From assembly GCF_007751035.1 (NCBI RefSeq), contig NZ_CP036433.1, forward strand, positions 4,631,001 through 4,695,000: a stretch of 64,000 nt of DNA, written 5' to 3'. This stretch comes from Lignipirellula cremea. GTDB lineage: Bacteria > Planctomycetota > Planctomycetia > Pirellulales > Pirellulaceae. A program made the position numbers and the translations under genes. The stretch's first letter is position 1. Every line of letters begins with the position of its first letter. Positions 34,801-43,853 of this stretch are shown in pieces. The notes below the pieces were generated by a model. That model was not told the DNA's origin. It worked only from the letters and a program-made list of their open reading frames with translations, and did no database searches.

Positions 34801-35104
34801 GTCGCAAGTTCCGTTTCAGCGGCACCTCATACAGGGAATCAATTTCCAGCAAAGTGGCCCACAAATGCTTGCAGAAACGCCCTTTTTTGAACTGGGGACA
34901 GTCGCAATGCGTGGAAAGCACGCCTTGCTCATACTCGTAGGCGTCGATGGCGGCCGTGTGAGCGCCCAGGGGACCTTTGACAACGCCGACAAAGGAACGG
35001 GGGTCAGTCTGGTGGAGGTCGATCTCGTTATTGGTGAAATACTCATGACCGCGATTACGAGTGCGATCATCAAACGCCGAGGCGGCGCTGTTAGCGATAG
35101 ACAT
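31856..35104 (-). CDS. SNF2/RAD54-family helicase with N-terminal SWIM zinc finger
   Basis: 1082 residues from the ATG at 35104, which has GGAGG 5 bp upstream; a TTG at 35140 is less likely. A SWIM finger lies at C67-x-C69...C78-x-H80 (HCDCPQFKKGRFCKH). The C-terminal half carries the SNF2 helicase motifs: DDMGLGKTIQ (I), ILDEAQAIKN (II), MTGTPVENHLGELWS (III), and QAIDRAHRIGQTQRVFAYRL (VI). Bacterial SWIM-SNF2 proteins are dsDNA translocases thought to remodel protein-DNA complexes; the substrate is unknown. It is divergently placed from the thioesterase gene. Confidence 0.92.
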   Translation of the reverse strand: MSIANSAASAFDDRTRNRGHEYFTNNEIDLHQTDPRSFVGVVKGPLGAHTAAIDAYEYEQGVLSTHCDCPQFKKGRFCKHLWATLLEIDSLYEVPLKRNLRLIAGNGAADAAEKQSNQWKSQIDAIAAESNRRVRDPGVVLRNKVRQTWFVIDVAETQAKGHLHLDFFYRESLVNGGWGKCRRMSYDRKSPPLFADSGDQELLDLLCGGQTGGGESTSHYRQWWGSQYSRNEVSYVELFPATLKAALPLLTETDRLVWQLDSSQPFEDAEPLAWCGSEPWRFRLVVEATEDDNGWIIGGELYRDDESVRVEEPVLLSADGFVLFGDRIGLLEVGAEFSWIVALRREEKIEVPRKAGEELAAMLLSSAANCEVRLPEEFGWKEEAVDPQPRLVIASQNTSKASRLYASLSFLYGDKPIALDDPQSSVVNPDKKVSHRRNRTKEQQLIANLRDLGLRPNTDRHKNEAHVWLQRKQLSQVVHNLTGLGWSVEAEGRKIRKAGSFSLSVSSNVDWFELDGGCDFEGQTVALPALLAAVRKGEKFVVLDDGTQGMLPEEWLEQYGALAELGKAKGDSLRFAHSQAALLDALLAAQDNVETDEQFLEIRDRLRSFSGIEPKHEIESFQGELREYQREGLGWLNFLQEYRFGGCLADDMGLGKTIQVLAMLEDRRVNGEEGRGPSLAVVPRSLVFNWIDEAAQFTPQLKVANYTGPGRETVLENMNDYDLLVTTYGTLRRDIVQLREKTFDFAILDEAQAIKNDKSQAAKACRLLPARRRLAMTGTPVENHLGELWSLFEFLNPGMLGRSSTFARLAKNGGDHEGLRVLASALRPFMLRRTKQQVLTELPEKTEQTLVCEMGSRQRKLYDELRDYYRASLTQEVQKQGFAKSKIHVLEALLRLRQAACHPGLVSEKNAGVPSAKLDMLADQIAEVVAEGHKALVFSQFTSFLRIVRARLDEMNVRYEYLDGRTRNRKEKVDAFQNDPECPLFLISLKAGGHGLNLTAADYVFILDPWWNPAVEAQAIDRAHRIGQTQRVFAYRLICRDTVEDKIIQLQQSKRDLADAIVASNNSVISDLTAEDLELLLS

Positions 35105-35140
35105 GCGGCCTCCGATCCGGGGTGTATCCTCGATCTTCAA

Positions 35141-35451
35141 CTTAAGATTTTATTCACAGCAGGTGCCTTGTAAATACCAGCCAGGCCATTGGTGCAATGC
35201 CGCGACGCCGCAAAAGACGGAAAAACGCGGCCCGTTCGCGCGACTGCCGCCGCCTCCGGGAGTCGCCGTGGCGACCCAATCGACAATGCCCGCAGGCGCG
35301 GAGTGGAAACCGCCCCCCTGGTCGCAGATCGGGAAGCGGTATAATAAGCCCAGTGCTGGAAAACGCAGCCCAGGCCAAGGATTTTTTTGGGGAAATCCCC
35401 CCATCTGGATCCACGCGGTCGCCGACCGATTCGACCGGAGTGTAAACGACG
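35141..35451. other. Intergenic region between divergent genes
   Basis: 310 bp between the SNF2 and thioesterase starts. It presumably holds both promoters. I see no convincing RNA gene, repeat or conserved motif in it. Confidence 0.4.
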
Positions 35452-35916
35452 ATGACCCCCGAGTTGCCCGCCCCTGTGAATCCGGTCGTCCTGCGTGAAC
35501 ATGAAACCGAAATCCGCGTGCGTTACCAGGAAACCGACGGGCAAGGCCGGGCCTACCACGGGAACTACGTCACCTGGTTCGAAGTCGGCCGGGTCGAGCT
35601 GTTGCGAGCGGCCGGCGTCGACTACAAGGCGCTGGAAGAGGCCGGTGTATTTCTGGTGGTGGCCGAACTATCGCTGAATTTCTTCGGCGCCGCCCGCTTC
35701 GACGACCTGATTCGCGTGCGGACCCGAACGGCTCGCAGCCGCGGCGTACGGATCGAGAATCATTATGAGATCCGCCGCGACGACGAACTCCTGGCCAGCG
35801 GCCGCACGGTCGTCGCCTGTGTCGACGCCACGGGAAAGGTCAAGCCGCTGCCTGCCTGGCTACGACTACCTCTGGTGGAAGCGGACCAGGACGAGTCCCA
35901 ATCTTCCCTTGGCTGA
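35452..35916 (+). CDS. Acyl-CoA thioesterase, 4-hydroxybenzoyl-CoA (YbgC/FadM) type
   Basis: 154 residues with the hot-dog fold signature EIRVRYQETDGQGRAYHGNY followed by WFEVGRVELLR. The Asp of ETDGQG is the expected catalytic residue. LNFFGAARFDDLIRVRTR and RIENHYEIRR complete the fold. It hydrolyses acyl-CoA thioesters; chain preference is unknown. It is a full-length cytoplasmic protein. Confidence 0.9.
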   Translation: MTPELPAPVNPVVLREHETEIRVRYQETDGQGRAYHGNYVTWFEVGRVELLRAAGVDYKALEEAGVFLVVAELSLNFFGAARFDDLIRVRTRTARSRGVRIENHYEIRRDDELLASGRTVVACVDATGKVKPLPAWLRLPLVEADQDESQSSLG

Positions 35917-35951
35917 GTCGTCGTGGCCGAGCGCAATCACCAGCTCTCGCG

Positions 35952-36929
35952 TTAGTGACTCCAGGCCTGAAACTTGCCGGTGGAGTCGGCCCAGCCGCGG
36001 GCCATGCCGGGCGTGTTGAACTGCATCGACATTCGCCCCCGGTGATCAATGGCGATGACCCCGCCGTCGCCGCGGCGCAGGGTATGCTGCACAACCTGTT
36101 CGACCGCATCGGCCAGCGTCGCATGGCCAAACTGCATCCGGGCAGAAATCTGATAGGCGACCGCGTTCCGGATGAACTCCTCGCCAGTCCCCGTGCAGGA
36201 GACGCCGCAGGTGCTGTTCTGCGCATACGTTCCCGCGCCGATAATCGGCGAGTCGCCTACCCGGCCGAACTTTTTGTTCGTTAAACCGCCGGTGGAAGTG
36301 CCGGCCGCCAGGTTGCCGCGGCGGTCGAGCGCCACGCAGCCGACCGTCCCCTTGGTCGAGTCTTCGGCCGCCTTCTGGTCCTGCTGGACGCGGCGCCAGT
36401 CTTCCCGCCGCTGGGGCGTGTCGAAGTAAGAATTCTCGACCCGTTCGACGTGCATCTCGTCGGCGAACCGCTCGGCGCCGGCTCCCGCCAGCAAGACGTG
36501 CCGGGTCTTCGTCATTACCAGCCGCGCCAGGCCGATCGGGTTTTTCACGGTCGTCACCCCCGCCACCGCACCGCAGGCCCGGGTGCGACCATCCATCAGC
36601 GAGGCGTCCAGCTCATGGCCTCCTTCGCTGTTGTACACCGCGCCGCGTCCCGCATTGAACAGCGGGTCGTTCTCCAGGTGCAGGATCGTCTGTTCGACGG
36701 CGTCGAGAGCCTCGCCGCCATTGGCCAGGATCTTGAGCCCAATCGACAACGCTTGTTCCAGCGATTTCTCTTGCGCCTTCTTTTCTTCCTCGCTGGATCC
36801 CCCCAGGGATCCGCGTGCCCCGCCATGGATGACCAGGGCGTATTCGATCGACGGAGTCTCCGCGGCAGGGCTGGCCGTAACGGCCGCTCCGACGAGCCAC
36901 CAGGCGGCAGAAAGCGATTTCCAGTTCAT
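35952..36929 (-). CDS. Isoaspartyl peptidase/L-asparaginase, Ntn-hydrolase, exported
   Basis: 325 residues from the ATG at 36929, which gives a signal peptide (LSAAWWLVGAAVTASPAAE); longer in-frame starts lack one. YALVIHGGARG opens the asparaginase_2 domain. Thr195 of GTVGCVALD is the predicted autoprocessing site and nucleophile, with NLAAGTSTGGLTNKKFGRVG and TGTGEEFIRNAVAY downstream. The proenzyme should split before Thr195 into alpha and beta chains. It removes isoaspartyl residues or hydrolyses L-asparagine in the periplasm. Confidence 0.9.
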   Translation of the reverse strand: MNWKSLSAAWWLVGAAVTASPAAETPSIEYALVIHGGARGSLGGSSEEEKKAQEKSLEQALSIGLKILANGGEALDAVEQTILHLENDPLFNAGRGAVYNSEGGHELDASLMDGRTRACGAVAGVTTVKNPIGLARLVMTKTRHVLLAGAGAERFADEMHVERVENSYFDTPQRREDWRRVQQDQKAAEDSTKGTVGCVALDRRGNLAAGTSTGGLTNKKFGRVGDSPIIGAGTYAQNSTCGVSCTGTGEEFIRNAVAYQISARMQFGHATLADAVEQVVQHTLRRGDGGVIAIDHRGRMSMQFNTPGMARGWADSTGKFQAWSH

Positions 36930-37307
36930 GATGGGGTCCAGCGATAAAGAGCAGGGCATAAGCGCCAGGGCGATGTCGTCCTGCTTTCCGCTGGCTCGAC
37001 GTCCCCCCGAAGGAAACCCCTGTATTAGACAACACCGCTGCGGCGGGCGCCGCCCCCGAACGACGTTTCCTTCCGCCTGGGCGAGCTCTTCCGCCAGCGC
37101 TCTCATTTACTTTCTGACGGTGGAGGAGTATCCAGCGCAGCCGCCAATTTCACGAAAAAAACGATTGCAGTCGGCGGTCCGAATGTGATGGCATGGTTAA
37201 AAAAACTCGCCTTCCTTGGGAAAGCTCACAATTGACGCACCCCCGGGCCGCGCTACAATGACGGAAGTGTTCCCGCCAGTTTACCCGCCTTTTCTTGCGA
37301 AACGCCC

Positions 37308-38072
37308 ATGGCCCTACGATCACTTACGGCTTTACCTGTTTATAACGAGGCCCGGCACGTCGACGCGGTATTGGACGAAGTCGCCCGGTATAGCGCCCAT
37401 ATCCTTGTCGTCGACGATGGATCGACCGACGGCACGGCCGAAATCCTCGCCCGGCGGACCGACGTAAAGGTGGTCACCCATGAGCGAAACCGCGGCTATG
37501 GCGCCGCGCTAAAAACGGCGTTCGACTACGCCCTGCAGCACGGTTACGACGTCGTCGTGACGATCGACTGCGACGGCCAGCATGAACCGCAGCGCATCCC
37601 CGAGTTTGTCGCCGCCTGTGAGAATGATCCCGATGTCGATATCGTCTCGGGCAGCCGCTACCTGCGCGCCTTCCCCGGCGATACGCCGCCTCCGCCCGAG
37701 CGACGTCGCATTAACGAGCAAGTAACGACCGAGATCCGCCAGCGGCTGGGCCTGCATCTGACCGACGCCTTTTGCGGCTTCAAGGCATACCGCACGGCCT
37801 TGCTCGCCAAGCTCGATCTGCAGGAAGCGGGTTATGCGATGCCACTGCAGCTGTGGGTCCAGGCGGCCCATGTCGGCCTGCGGATTACCGAGCTGGCCGT
37901 GCCGCTGATCTACCTCGACGAAAAACGCTCGTTCGGCGGGGTCCTCGACGACTCCAGCACGCGGCTGCACTACTATCACCTGGTGCTGGATCGCAGCATC
38001 GCCGCGGTTGCTTCGTTCAACGAACGTCCCGGCATGGGGCTGCTCTCGCTGTGTGGAGAAGGCTGCGAATGA
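37308..38072 (+). CDS. Family 2 glycosyltransferase, DPM1-like
   Basis: 254 residues. ALPVYNEARHVDAVLDEV, LVVDDGSTDGTAEIL and VTIDCDGQHEPQRIPEF are the nucleotide-sugar and metal binding parts of a GT-A fold, with GSRYLRAFPGD and DAFCGFKAYR downstream. No transmembrane segments are present, so it is the soluble dolichyl-phosphate-mannose-synthase-like type. Its stop overlaps the next start as ATGA, so the two genes are coupled. Confidence 0.88.
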   Translation: MALRSLTALPVYNEARHVDAVLDEVARYSAHILVVDDGSTDGTAEILARRTDVKVVTHERNRGYGAALKTAFDYALQHGYDVVVTIDCDGQHEPQRIPEFVAACENDPDVDIVSGSRYLRAFPGDTPPPPERRRINEQVTTEIRQRLGLHLTDAFCGFKAYRTALLAKLDLQEAGYAMPLQLWVQAAHVGLRITELAVPLIYLDEKRSFGGVLDDSSTRLHYYHLVLDRSIAAVASFNERPGMGLLSLCGEGCE

Positions 38073-39643
38073 CGGCCCGTTCCGCCGGGCAAGTTCGCAT
38101 CAAAGCTCCGCGCGCCGATGGCGCTGTACTGATTGATCCTCCCCTGCAGCAGGCGGACCGGCTGCTGCAGGCGAATCGGGCCGGGCTGGCCGAACAAAGC
38201 GAGTGGACCGGTTTGCGGGCACGCGGCCGGGAACAGATGCTGGCGCTGGCGACCGGCTACACGTCGTCGTATCTGGACTTGCCAGAGCAACTTCCGCGAG
38301 GCGATCGGCCGGTAATTCTGGCGGGACATCAGCCGCACTTTTTCCATCCGGGCGTCTGGTTCAAAAACTTCGTGCTGTCCCAGGCGGCCCATCAGTGCGA
38401 CGCGGTCGCGGTCAACCTGGTCATCGATAACGATACGGCGGCGCCTCCTTCGATCCGCACGCCGACCGGCGACCTGCACGATCCGCGGTTGGCGGTCGTG
38501 TCTTATGACTCCGGCGCTGAGGCGATCCCCTACGAGGAACGCGGCGTGCTTGACCGGGAGCAGTTCCGTTCCTTTGCCGATCGCCTGCGGCAAACGGCTG
38601 CGCCCTGGCTGCAAGCGCCACTGGCCCTGGAGATGTGGCCTGATGCCATCGAGGCGGCGGAGCGGACGGGGAACCTGGGCGCGGCAGCAGCCCATTCACG
38701 GCATCGCTGGGAGCACCGCTGGGGATTACGCACCCTAGAGGTTCCGCTGTCGCAGCTCTGCCAGTCGGAAGCTTTCTTGACGTTCGCCTGGAAACTGTTG
38801 TCGCAGCCGGCGTCGTTTGCCGAAACGTACAACGCCGAGCTGGCCGCGTATCGAACGGCCCACCGGCTGCGGAGCCGATCGCATCCCGTGCCGGACCTGG
38901 TAACGGAAGACGGCTGGCAAGAGTCGCCGTTCTGGATCTGGTCGGCCGATCGCCCTCGACGAGAGCGGCTGTTCGTGAAGGCGACGTCCGCCGGCGTGGA
39001 GTTGACCGATCGCGACCTGTGGCAGGTCCACGCCGAGTCGCCGGCCATGCTGGGCGAGCATCTGGCCGATGTCGGCATCAAACTGCGACCGCGTGCGCTG
39101 GTAACAACGATGTTCGCCCGACTGGTGCTGAGCGACCTGTTCCTGCACGGCATCGGCGGAGCCAAATACGACGAGCTGACCGACGCCATCATCGACCGCT
39201 TCTTCGGCTTCCAGGCGCCGCAGTACCTGACCGTTTCCGCCACCTGCCTGCTGCCAGTCCAGCGGCCGGACGTCTCGCCAGCCGACCTCCGCGCGGTCGA
39301 CCGCCGGCTCCGCGATCTGACATTCCATCCCGAGACGCATGCCCTCGCGGCGCATCCGTCTAACCCGACCGTCGCCCAACTGACCAGCCAGAAAGCAGCC
39401 GCGGTGGCGAGGGAGCCCGCGCCAGAAGAGCTGGCAAAGCGGCATCAGCAGATCGTCCAGGCGAACGCCGGCCTGCAGCCGTTCGTGGCGTCGCAGCGGC
39501 AAGCGGCGGAAGAGCAGCGAGCGACGGTGCAGCACGACTTGCGCGTCAACCGGCTGCTAGGGTCGCGAGAATTCTCATACCTGCTGTTCCCAGAGCAGAC
39601 GCTGCGTCCCTTCCTGACGGCCGCCGGCGGCAGGATCAGCTAA
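38069..39643 (+). CDS. Conserved planctomycete protein, BshC-like GHQP motif
   Basis: 524 residues from the ATG of an ATGA overlap with the glycosyltransferase. VILAGHQPHFFHPGVWFKNF and VNLVIDNDTAAPP recall the N-terminal part of BshC, the last enzyme of bacillithiol synthesis, but the similarity is short and the length and remainder do not clearly fit. No signal peptide is seen. The coupling suggests a joint pathway with the glycosyltransferase. The function is open. Confidence 0.5.
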   Translation: MTARSAGQVRIKAPRADGAVLIDPPLQQADRLLQANRAGLAEQSEWTGLRARGREQMLALATGYTSSYLDLPEQLPRGDRPVILAGHQPHFFHPGVWFKNFVLSQAAHQCDAVAVNLVIDNDTAAPPSIRTPTGDLHDPRLAVVSYDSGAEAIPYEERGVLDREQFRSFADRLRQTAAPWLQAPLALEMWPDAIEAAERTGNLGAAAAHSRHRWEHRWGLRTLEVPLSQLCQSEAFLTFAWKLLSQPASFAETYNAELAAYRTAHRLRSRSHPVPDLVTEDGWQESPFWIWSADRPRRERLFVKATSAGVELTDRDLWQVHAESPAMLGEHLADVGIKLRPRALVTTMFARLVLSDLFLHGIGGAKYDELTDAIIDRFFGFQAPQYLTVSATCLLPVQRPDVSPADLRAVDRRLRDLTFHPETHALAAHPSNPTVAQLTSQKAAAVAREPAPEELAKRHQQIVQANAGLQPFVASQRQAAEEQRATVQHDLRVNRLLGSREFSYLLFPEQTLRPFLTAAGGRIS

Positions 39644-39817
39644 CGTCGCCCGGTGGGCGTCGAGCAATTGCTGATGGTTCTCATGGTTCCCCTGGCTTCC
39701 ACCAGGCTGGAGCAGGAGTAGCATCGCGCTACACGTGGTAACTACGGCGAACACGCCTGCAGGTGCGCGTCGTTTTGCGCGGGGCTCTAAAACCGCCTGG
39801 CGATGAACTCGCTCGTT

Positions 39818-40198
39818 GGAACCGGAGAAAAATAACTTCGGTAATTTCCCCAGTTTGGCAGGAATCAGAAGCATGCCATCCACAGGGGCCTTGGCGAAAT
39901 ATTTCTCACATTCTTCTGGTTCTTTGCGCCTTCGCGCCTTTGCGTGAGTCCCCACTTCCGCGAGGGAGATTCTTCCATCCGCTCCTTCTATCTTCCAGCC
40001 GTTCAAAGACGGTTTGGCGATTCGATCACGAAGTGGATCTCACGCGAAGGCGCAAAAGAGAGGTCGGCAGCGGACCCTTGTGGAGGAAGCTGGCCAGGAT
40101 TCGTCCGGCCACCTGCTTCATGGCGTGATCCCGGCAGGATTGCTATGTTGAAGGTGCTTCGTGTTCTGCAAAAACCGAAGTTGCCTTTCCCTCGTTCC
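39818..40198. repeat. MITE-like repeat, copy 1
   Basis: 381 bp, ends GGAACCGGAGAAAAATAACT and the imperfect complement (TCCCTCGTTCC end). Almost the whole length is repeated in inverse orientation at 63091-63481. It carries the inverted pair CTTTGCGCCTTCGCGCCTTT / AAGGCGCAAAAG, here partly decayed. It has no open reading frame of note. Confidence 0.75.
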
Positions 40199-40214
40199 TA
40201 AAGGATTTGAGGAT

Positions 40215-40568
40215 ATGCTCATTCGATTCTGTGGCGGTGCAGTATTCTTAACAATTCAGTTTGTTCTTAGTTGCACAAGAGTTGACCTGCATCCCTATTT
40301 CGCCATTGCACTGGCATTGATTCTTTATACAGCAGCATCTGCTTCGGCTGGAAAATATACGGAGGTTTCGTTTCGAGATATCCCCTGGATTCTGTCCTAC
40401 ACAACGCTGCTTGTTCCAGTGGTGGTTCTAATCCGTCCGGCTACTGACTATCTCCTGGCGGACTTTGGCCTTTCTGACATGGAATGGCCTAACTTTTTTC
40501 TGTTGATTTTTTCCCTTTTTGTTGTGCCTATGGAACTGGGGAAGAATAACTTCGGCTCACAGGAGTAG
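40215..40568 (+). CDS. Small membrane protein, unknown
   Basis: 117 residues from an ATG with GAGGAT upstream. Three to four hydrophobic segments (CGGAVFLTIQFVLSC, YFAIALALILYTAA, YTTLLVPVVVLI, FFLLIFSLFVVPMEL). No family is recognised. It starts just after the MITE-like repeat, ends in a similar AATAACTTCGG motif, and is AT-richer than its neighbours, so it may be a recent arrival. Confidence 0.5.
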   Translation: MLIRFCGGAVFLTIQFVLSCTRVDLHPYFAIALALILYTAASASAGKYTEVSFRDIPWILSYTTLLVPVVVLIRPATDYLLADFGLSDMEWPNFFLLIFSLFVVPMELGKNNFGSQE

Positions 40569-40871
40569 AAACGCCCGACGCTAGCGCGTTCGGCTCACTA
40601 TACAAAAACCGAAGATAGTTTTCTTCACTCCGCCAGGGCGACTCTTGTTCCGCGGCGGATCTTCCTGGCATTTCGGATCAGGCCGCCGAGGCGTTTGGAT
40701 TGGCGATCGTTCGTCGGATTCGGCTGCGGTTGCCTGCTGAGTGCTTTGATCGGTGTTTTTCTCCGATCCTTCCGTCCGCGGATCTTGTCCTGCGTACAGG
40801 CGCGGGCAAATTTGCTACTCTAAAGGATCTTTTTTGGGCATTTGCTTTTTCTCGAATACGATCGAACCGTG

Positions 40872-42713
40872 ATGAATAATCCTTCGGACAAGCACCGTTT
40901 TCAAGTCGATTTGCGCGGCCTGATCGATCTGCTGTCGCATCATCTTTACAGTAGCCCTGCGGTCTTTGTGCGCGAACTCTTGCAGAATGCGGTTGACGCA
41001 ATTGCCGCGCGGCGCCAGTTGGATCCGGCCCATCGCGGCGTGATTTCGGTGGAACTGATCGCCAGCGAGGACGCCCCGACGCTGATCGTGCATGACAATG
41101 GCGTTGGCCTGACTGCGGAGGAGGCTCATGAGTTTTTGGCGACGATCGGGCGCTCTTCCAAACGGGGCGATACCGTGCTGCGACCCGAGGACTTTTTAGG
41201 GCGGTTTGGCATTGGCCTCCTCAGTGGATTCCTGGTTACCGACGAGATCGTGGTGATTACGCGTTCCGCCCGTTCCGCTGATCAGCCGACCGTCGAATGG
41301 CGGGGCGGCAGCGATGGCCAGTATAGCGTGCGCAATATCGAGAACGACGCCGACCCCGGAACCCAGGTGTTTCTGCGCGGGAAGCCTGGCGCCTTGGAAC
41401 TGTTTGAACCGGGACGTCTGTCCGGTTTGTTGCGCCACTATGGCGAATACCTGGACACCGCCATTGAGTTCACCACAGGCGATTCTACTCATACAATCAA
41501 TCGGCCGGCGCCGTGGGAAACGGACTTCGCCGACGCCCATGAATTAGAGCGTCTGGTCGCCGAGGGGGAAACGATCTTTGGCCGCAAAATGTGGGACGCC
41601 ATCCCGCTGGAATCTTCTGCTGGCGACGTGCAGGGGGTCGCTTATGTGCTGGGCGAAGCAACCCATGCCGGGGCGAAGCACGCGCATCGGGTGTATCTCA
41701 AAAAGATGCTGCTCTCCACGCGGACCGAAAACCTGCTGCCGGACTGGGCTTTTTTTGTCCAATGCGTGGTGAATACGCGCTCTCTGCAGCCGACTGCTTC
41801 TCGCGAAGGCTTTTATGAAAATGACCTGTTAGAGAGCGCACGCGACCAGTTGGGCGATTGCCTGCGACGCTACCTGATGCAGATCGCCCGGGGCCAACCG
41901 GAGCGGCTGCAGCATTTGATTTCCGTGCACCACCTGGCGCTTAAATCGCTGGCGATTGAAGATGATGAGTGCCTGGCGGTCTTCGCCGATTGGCTCCCTT
42001 TCTCGACCACGCAGGGAGAGATGACCTTTGGCGAATTTCGGCGGCAGAACCCGGTGGTACGCTATGTGCGATCGCTTGACCAGTTCCGCCAGATCTCGCA
42101 AGTCGCCGCTTCGGAATCGCTTGCGGTTATCAACGCGGGCTATGTTTATGACGCGCAAATCCTGGAACGCATCGCGGCCGTGCGAACCGATATTCAAGTG
42201 CTGCCGTTTGAAGTGGAGGAACTGGCGGAACGCTTTGAGGAACTCACTCTCGCCGAGCGGGAGGCGACGATCGCCTTTGAGCGAACCGCCGACATCGCGA
42301 TGCAACGTTTCAAGTGTGCGGTGGAACTGTCAAAGTTCCGTCCGGCGGAATTGCCAGCCCTTTTTGTCACCAACGAGAACGCCGACTTCCTCCGCTCGGT
42401 TGAGCAATCGCAGGAAGTCGCCGACGATCTGTGGAAGGGGATGCTCGGCTCGCTCGCCCAGGAGACGCCCACGGCCTATTCTCGCCTGCATTTGAACTAT
42501 ACCAACCCCGTAGTGCGAAAGATCGCCGGTCTGGCGGATCGCCGGGCTCAGCAGCGCTGTGTGGAAATGCTGTATGTCCAATCGCTCCTGCTGGGGCACT
42601 TTCCGCTACGACAGAACGAAGTGCAATTGCTCAACAGCGGGTTGCTCGGCCTGCTCGACTGGGCTCTTGATCTTTCCGGAGAGAACAAACCATCAGGAGA
42701 GAACGATGACTAA
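40872..42713 (+). CDS. HSP90-family (HtpG-like) chaperone ATPase
   Basis: 613 residues from the ATG at 40872. The GHKL ATP site is clear: VRELLQNAVDA (E35, N39, D42), HDNGVGL (75-80) and LGRFGIGLLSGF (109-120). The middle domain is shorter and diverged from E. coli HtpG. The C-terminal dimerisation part is recognisable only by position. It is an ATP-dependent protein-folding chaperone in the cytoplasm. The next gene, a TPR-like protein, starts inside its last codons, so the two are probably partners. Confidence 0.85.
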   Translation: MNNPSDKHRFQVDLRGLIDLLSHHLYSSPAVFVRELLQNAVDAIAARRQLDPAHRGVISVELIASEDAPTLIVHDNGVGLTAEEAHEFLATIGRSSKRGDTVLRPEDFLGRFGIGLLSGFLVTDEIVVITRSARSADQPTVEWRGGSDGQYSVRNIENDADPGTQVFLRGKPGALELFEPGRLSGLLRHYGEYLDTAIEFTTGDSTHTINRPAPWETDFADAHELERLVAEGETIFGRKMWDAIPLESSAGDVQGVAYVLGEATHAGAKHAHRVYLKKMLLSTRTENLLPDWAFFVQCVVNTRSLQPTASREGFYENDLLESARDQLGDCLRRYLMQIARGQPERLQHLISVHHLALKSLAIEDDECLAVFADWLPFSTTQGEMTFGEFRRQNPVVRYVRSLDQFRQISQVAASESLAVINAGYVYDAQILERIAAVRTDIQVLPFEVEELAERFEELTLAEREATIAFERTADIAMQRFKCAVELSKFRPAELPALFVTNENADFLRSVEQSQEVADDLWKGMLGSLAQETPTAYSRLHLNYTNPVVRKIAGLADRRAQQRCVEMLYVQSLLLGHFPLRQNEVQLLNSGLLGLLDWALDLSGENKPSGENDD

Positions 42714-43791
42714 TGACTCCTACGACCAGGCAGCACGATTGTTGCAGGAGGCGCGCGCGCTCCCCAATGGCGACGTTCAACTGCGCATGACGGAAGAAGC
42801 GGTTCGGTTGGTGGACCGGTCAGGCGACCCCGACTTTCAATTCTATGCCCGCCTGAAGTTGGTCGAGGCGGCTACTTTTTCCGGGAAGCGTGAGAAATCG
42901 CTCGCCGCTTTCGCCTGGTGTTTGAGCGCCTTCCAGGCCGAACCCACGCGTTATGATCACTACGAGCACGACCTGCTCTGGGGGTTCAAATATATGCTTT
43001 CCGAAGCGATCGAACTGCCGCAGATTTCCCGTGCCGAATTTGAGCAGCTTGCCGCGCAGATGGTAGAGCTTTACCGGCGCGGCGGCTATAACCTGCGCCC
43101 CGTCCATTCTCTCCAGATGCAGTTTGCGGTTTCAACCGGCGAGTACGAAATCGCCAGGGCGGAACTTCAGCGTTACCGTCGGATGGAACGCGATCCTTTA
43201 GCTGACTGCGCAGCTTGCGAAGACTCCAATGACACAGAGGTTGCCGGTCTGGCGGGCGACTTCAAAAAAATGCTCGCTCTATCCGAGCCCGCTCTTGCCG
43301 GTCGGGTTAGTTGCGCAACGGTCCCCCACGACACCTGCGCTGACTGCCTGTGGCCGCTGGCAATGCTGGGCCGCTATGAAGAGGCGGATGCAAACCAGCG
43401 CCGCGGTTACCGCCTCATTCGTAACAACTCGTCATTCTTGCGATCGACGGGGAGGCACATGGCGTACCTGGTCCATCGCAACCGGCAACGAGCCGCCTTG
43501 GGAATCCTGGAGCGGCATCTGTCCTGGGCGCTCGATACCTTTCAGCTTTGGTCGCAGTATCATTTCTTCGTCGCTGCGCGGAGCCTGATGCGACTTGTGG
43601 GAGAGAAAAAAACGCAGATCAAACTCAATCTGCCCGCCCCGTTTCCGCTCTATCAGAAGTCAGGCGAATACGAAACGGCGGTCCTGGTGCAATGGTTCGA
43701 AGAGAAAGTCAACACGGTCGGAGAACGCTTTAACCAACGCAACGGCAATCAATTCGCCACGACCGAATTTCTGCAGCAGTTGGAATATTAA
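42706..43791 (+). CDS. TPR-like protein coupled to the HSP90 gene
   Basis: 361 residues; the ATG lies 8 bp inside the HSP90 gene, with AGGAG upstream. Helical pairs with TPR-like spacing run through the protein (YDQAARLLQEARAL, AVRLVDRSGDPDFQFYARLK, LAMLGRYEEADANQRRGY). Internal cysteines (DCAACEDS, DTCADCLW) may bind metal. TPR proteins often bind HSP90 or its clients. No signal peptide is seen. Confidence 0.7.
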   Translation: MTNDSYDQAARLLQEARALPNGDVQLRMTEEAVRLVDRSGDPDFQFYARLKLVEAATFSGKREKSLAAFAWCLSAFQAEPTRYDHYEHDLLWGFKYMLSEAIELPQISRAEFEQLAAQMVELYRRGGYNLRPVHSLQMQFAVSTGEYEIARAELQRYRRMERDPLADCAACEDSNDTEVAGLAGDFKKMLALSEPALAGRVSCATVPHDTCADCLWPLAMLGRYEEADANQRRGYRLIRNNSSFLRSTGRHMAYLVHRNRQRAALGILERHLSWALDTFQLWSQYHFFVAARSLMRLVGEKKTQIKLNLPAPFPLYQKSGEYETAVLVQWFEEKVNTVGERFNQRNGNQFATTEFLQQLEY

Positions 43792-43853
43792 GCAACCGCT
43801 AAGCGCAAGCAGCGACGGCGGAGAAGGTCAGCGTTTCAACACAGGAGTAGACA

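Noticed and set aside
31856-35104. SWIM-SNF2 helicase as part of the retron system
   Set aside because: It lies 3 kb away on the opposite strand beyond unrelated genes; SWIM-SNF2 helicases are widespread in bacteria.
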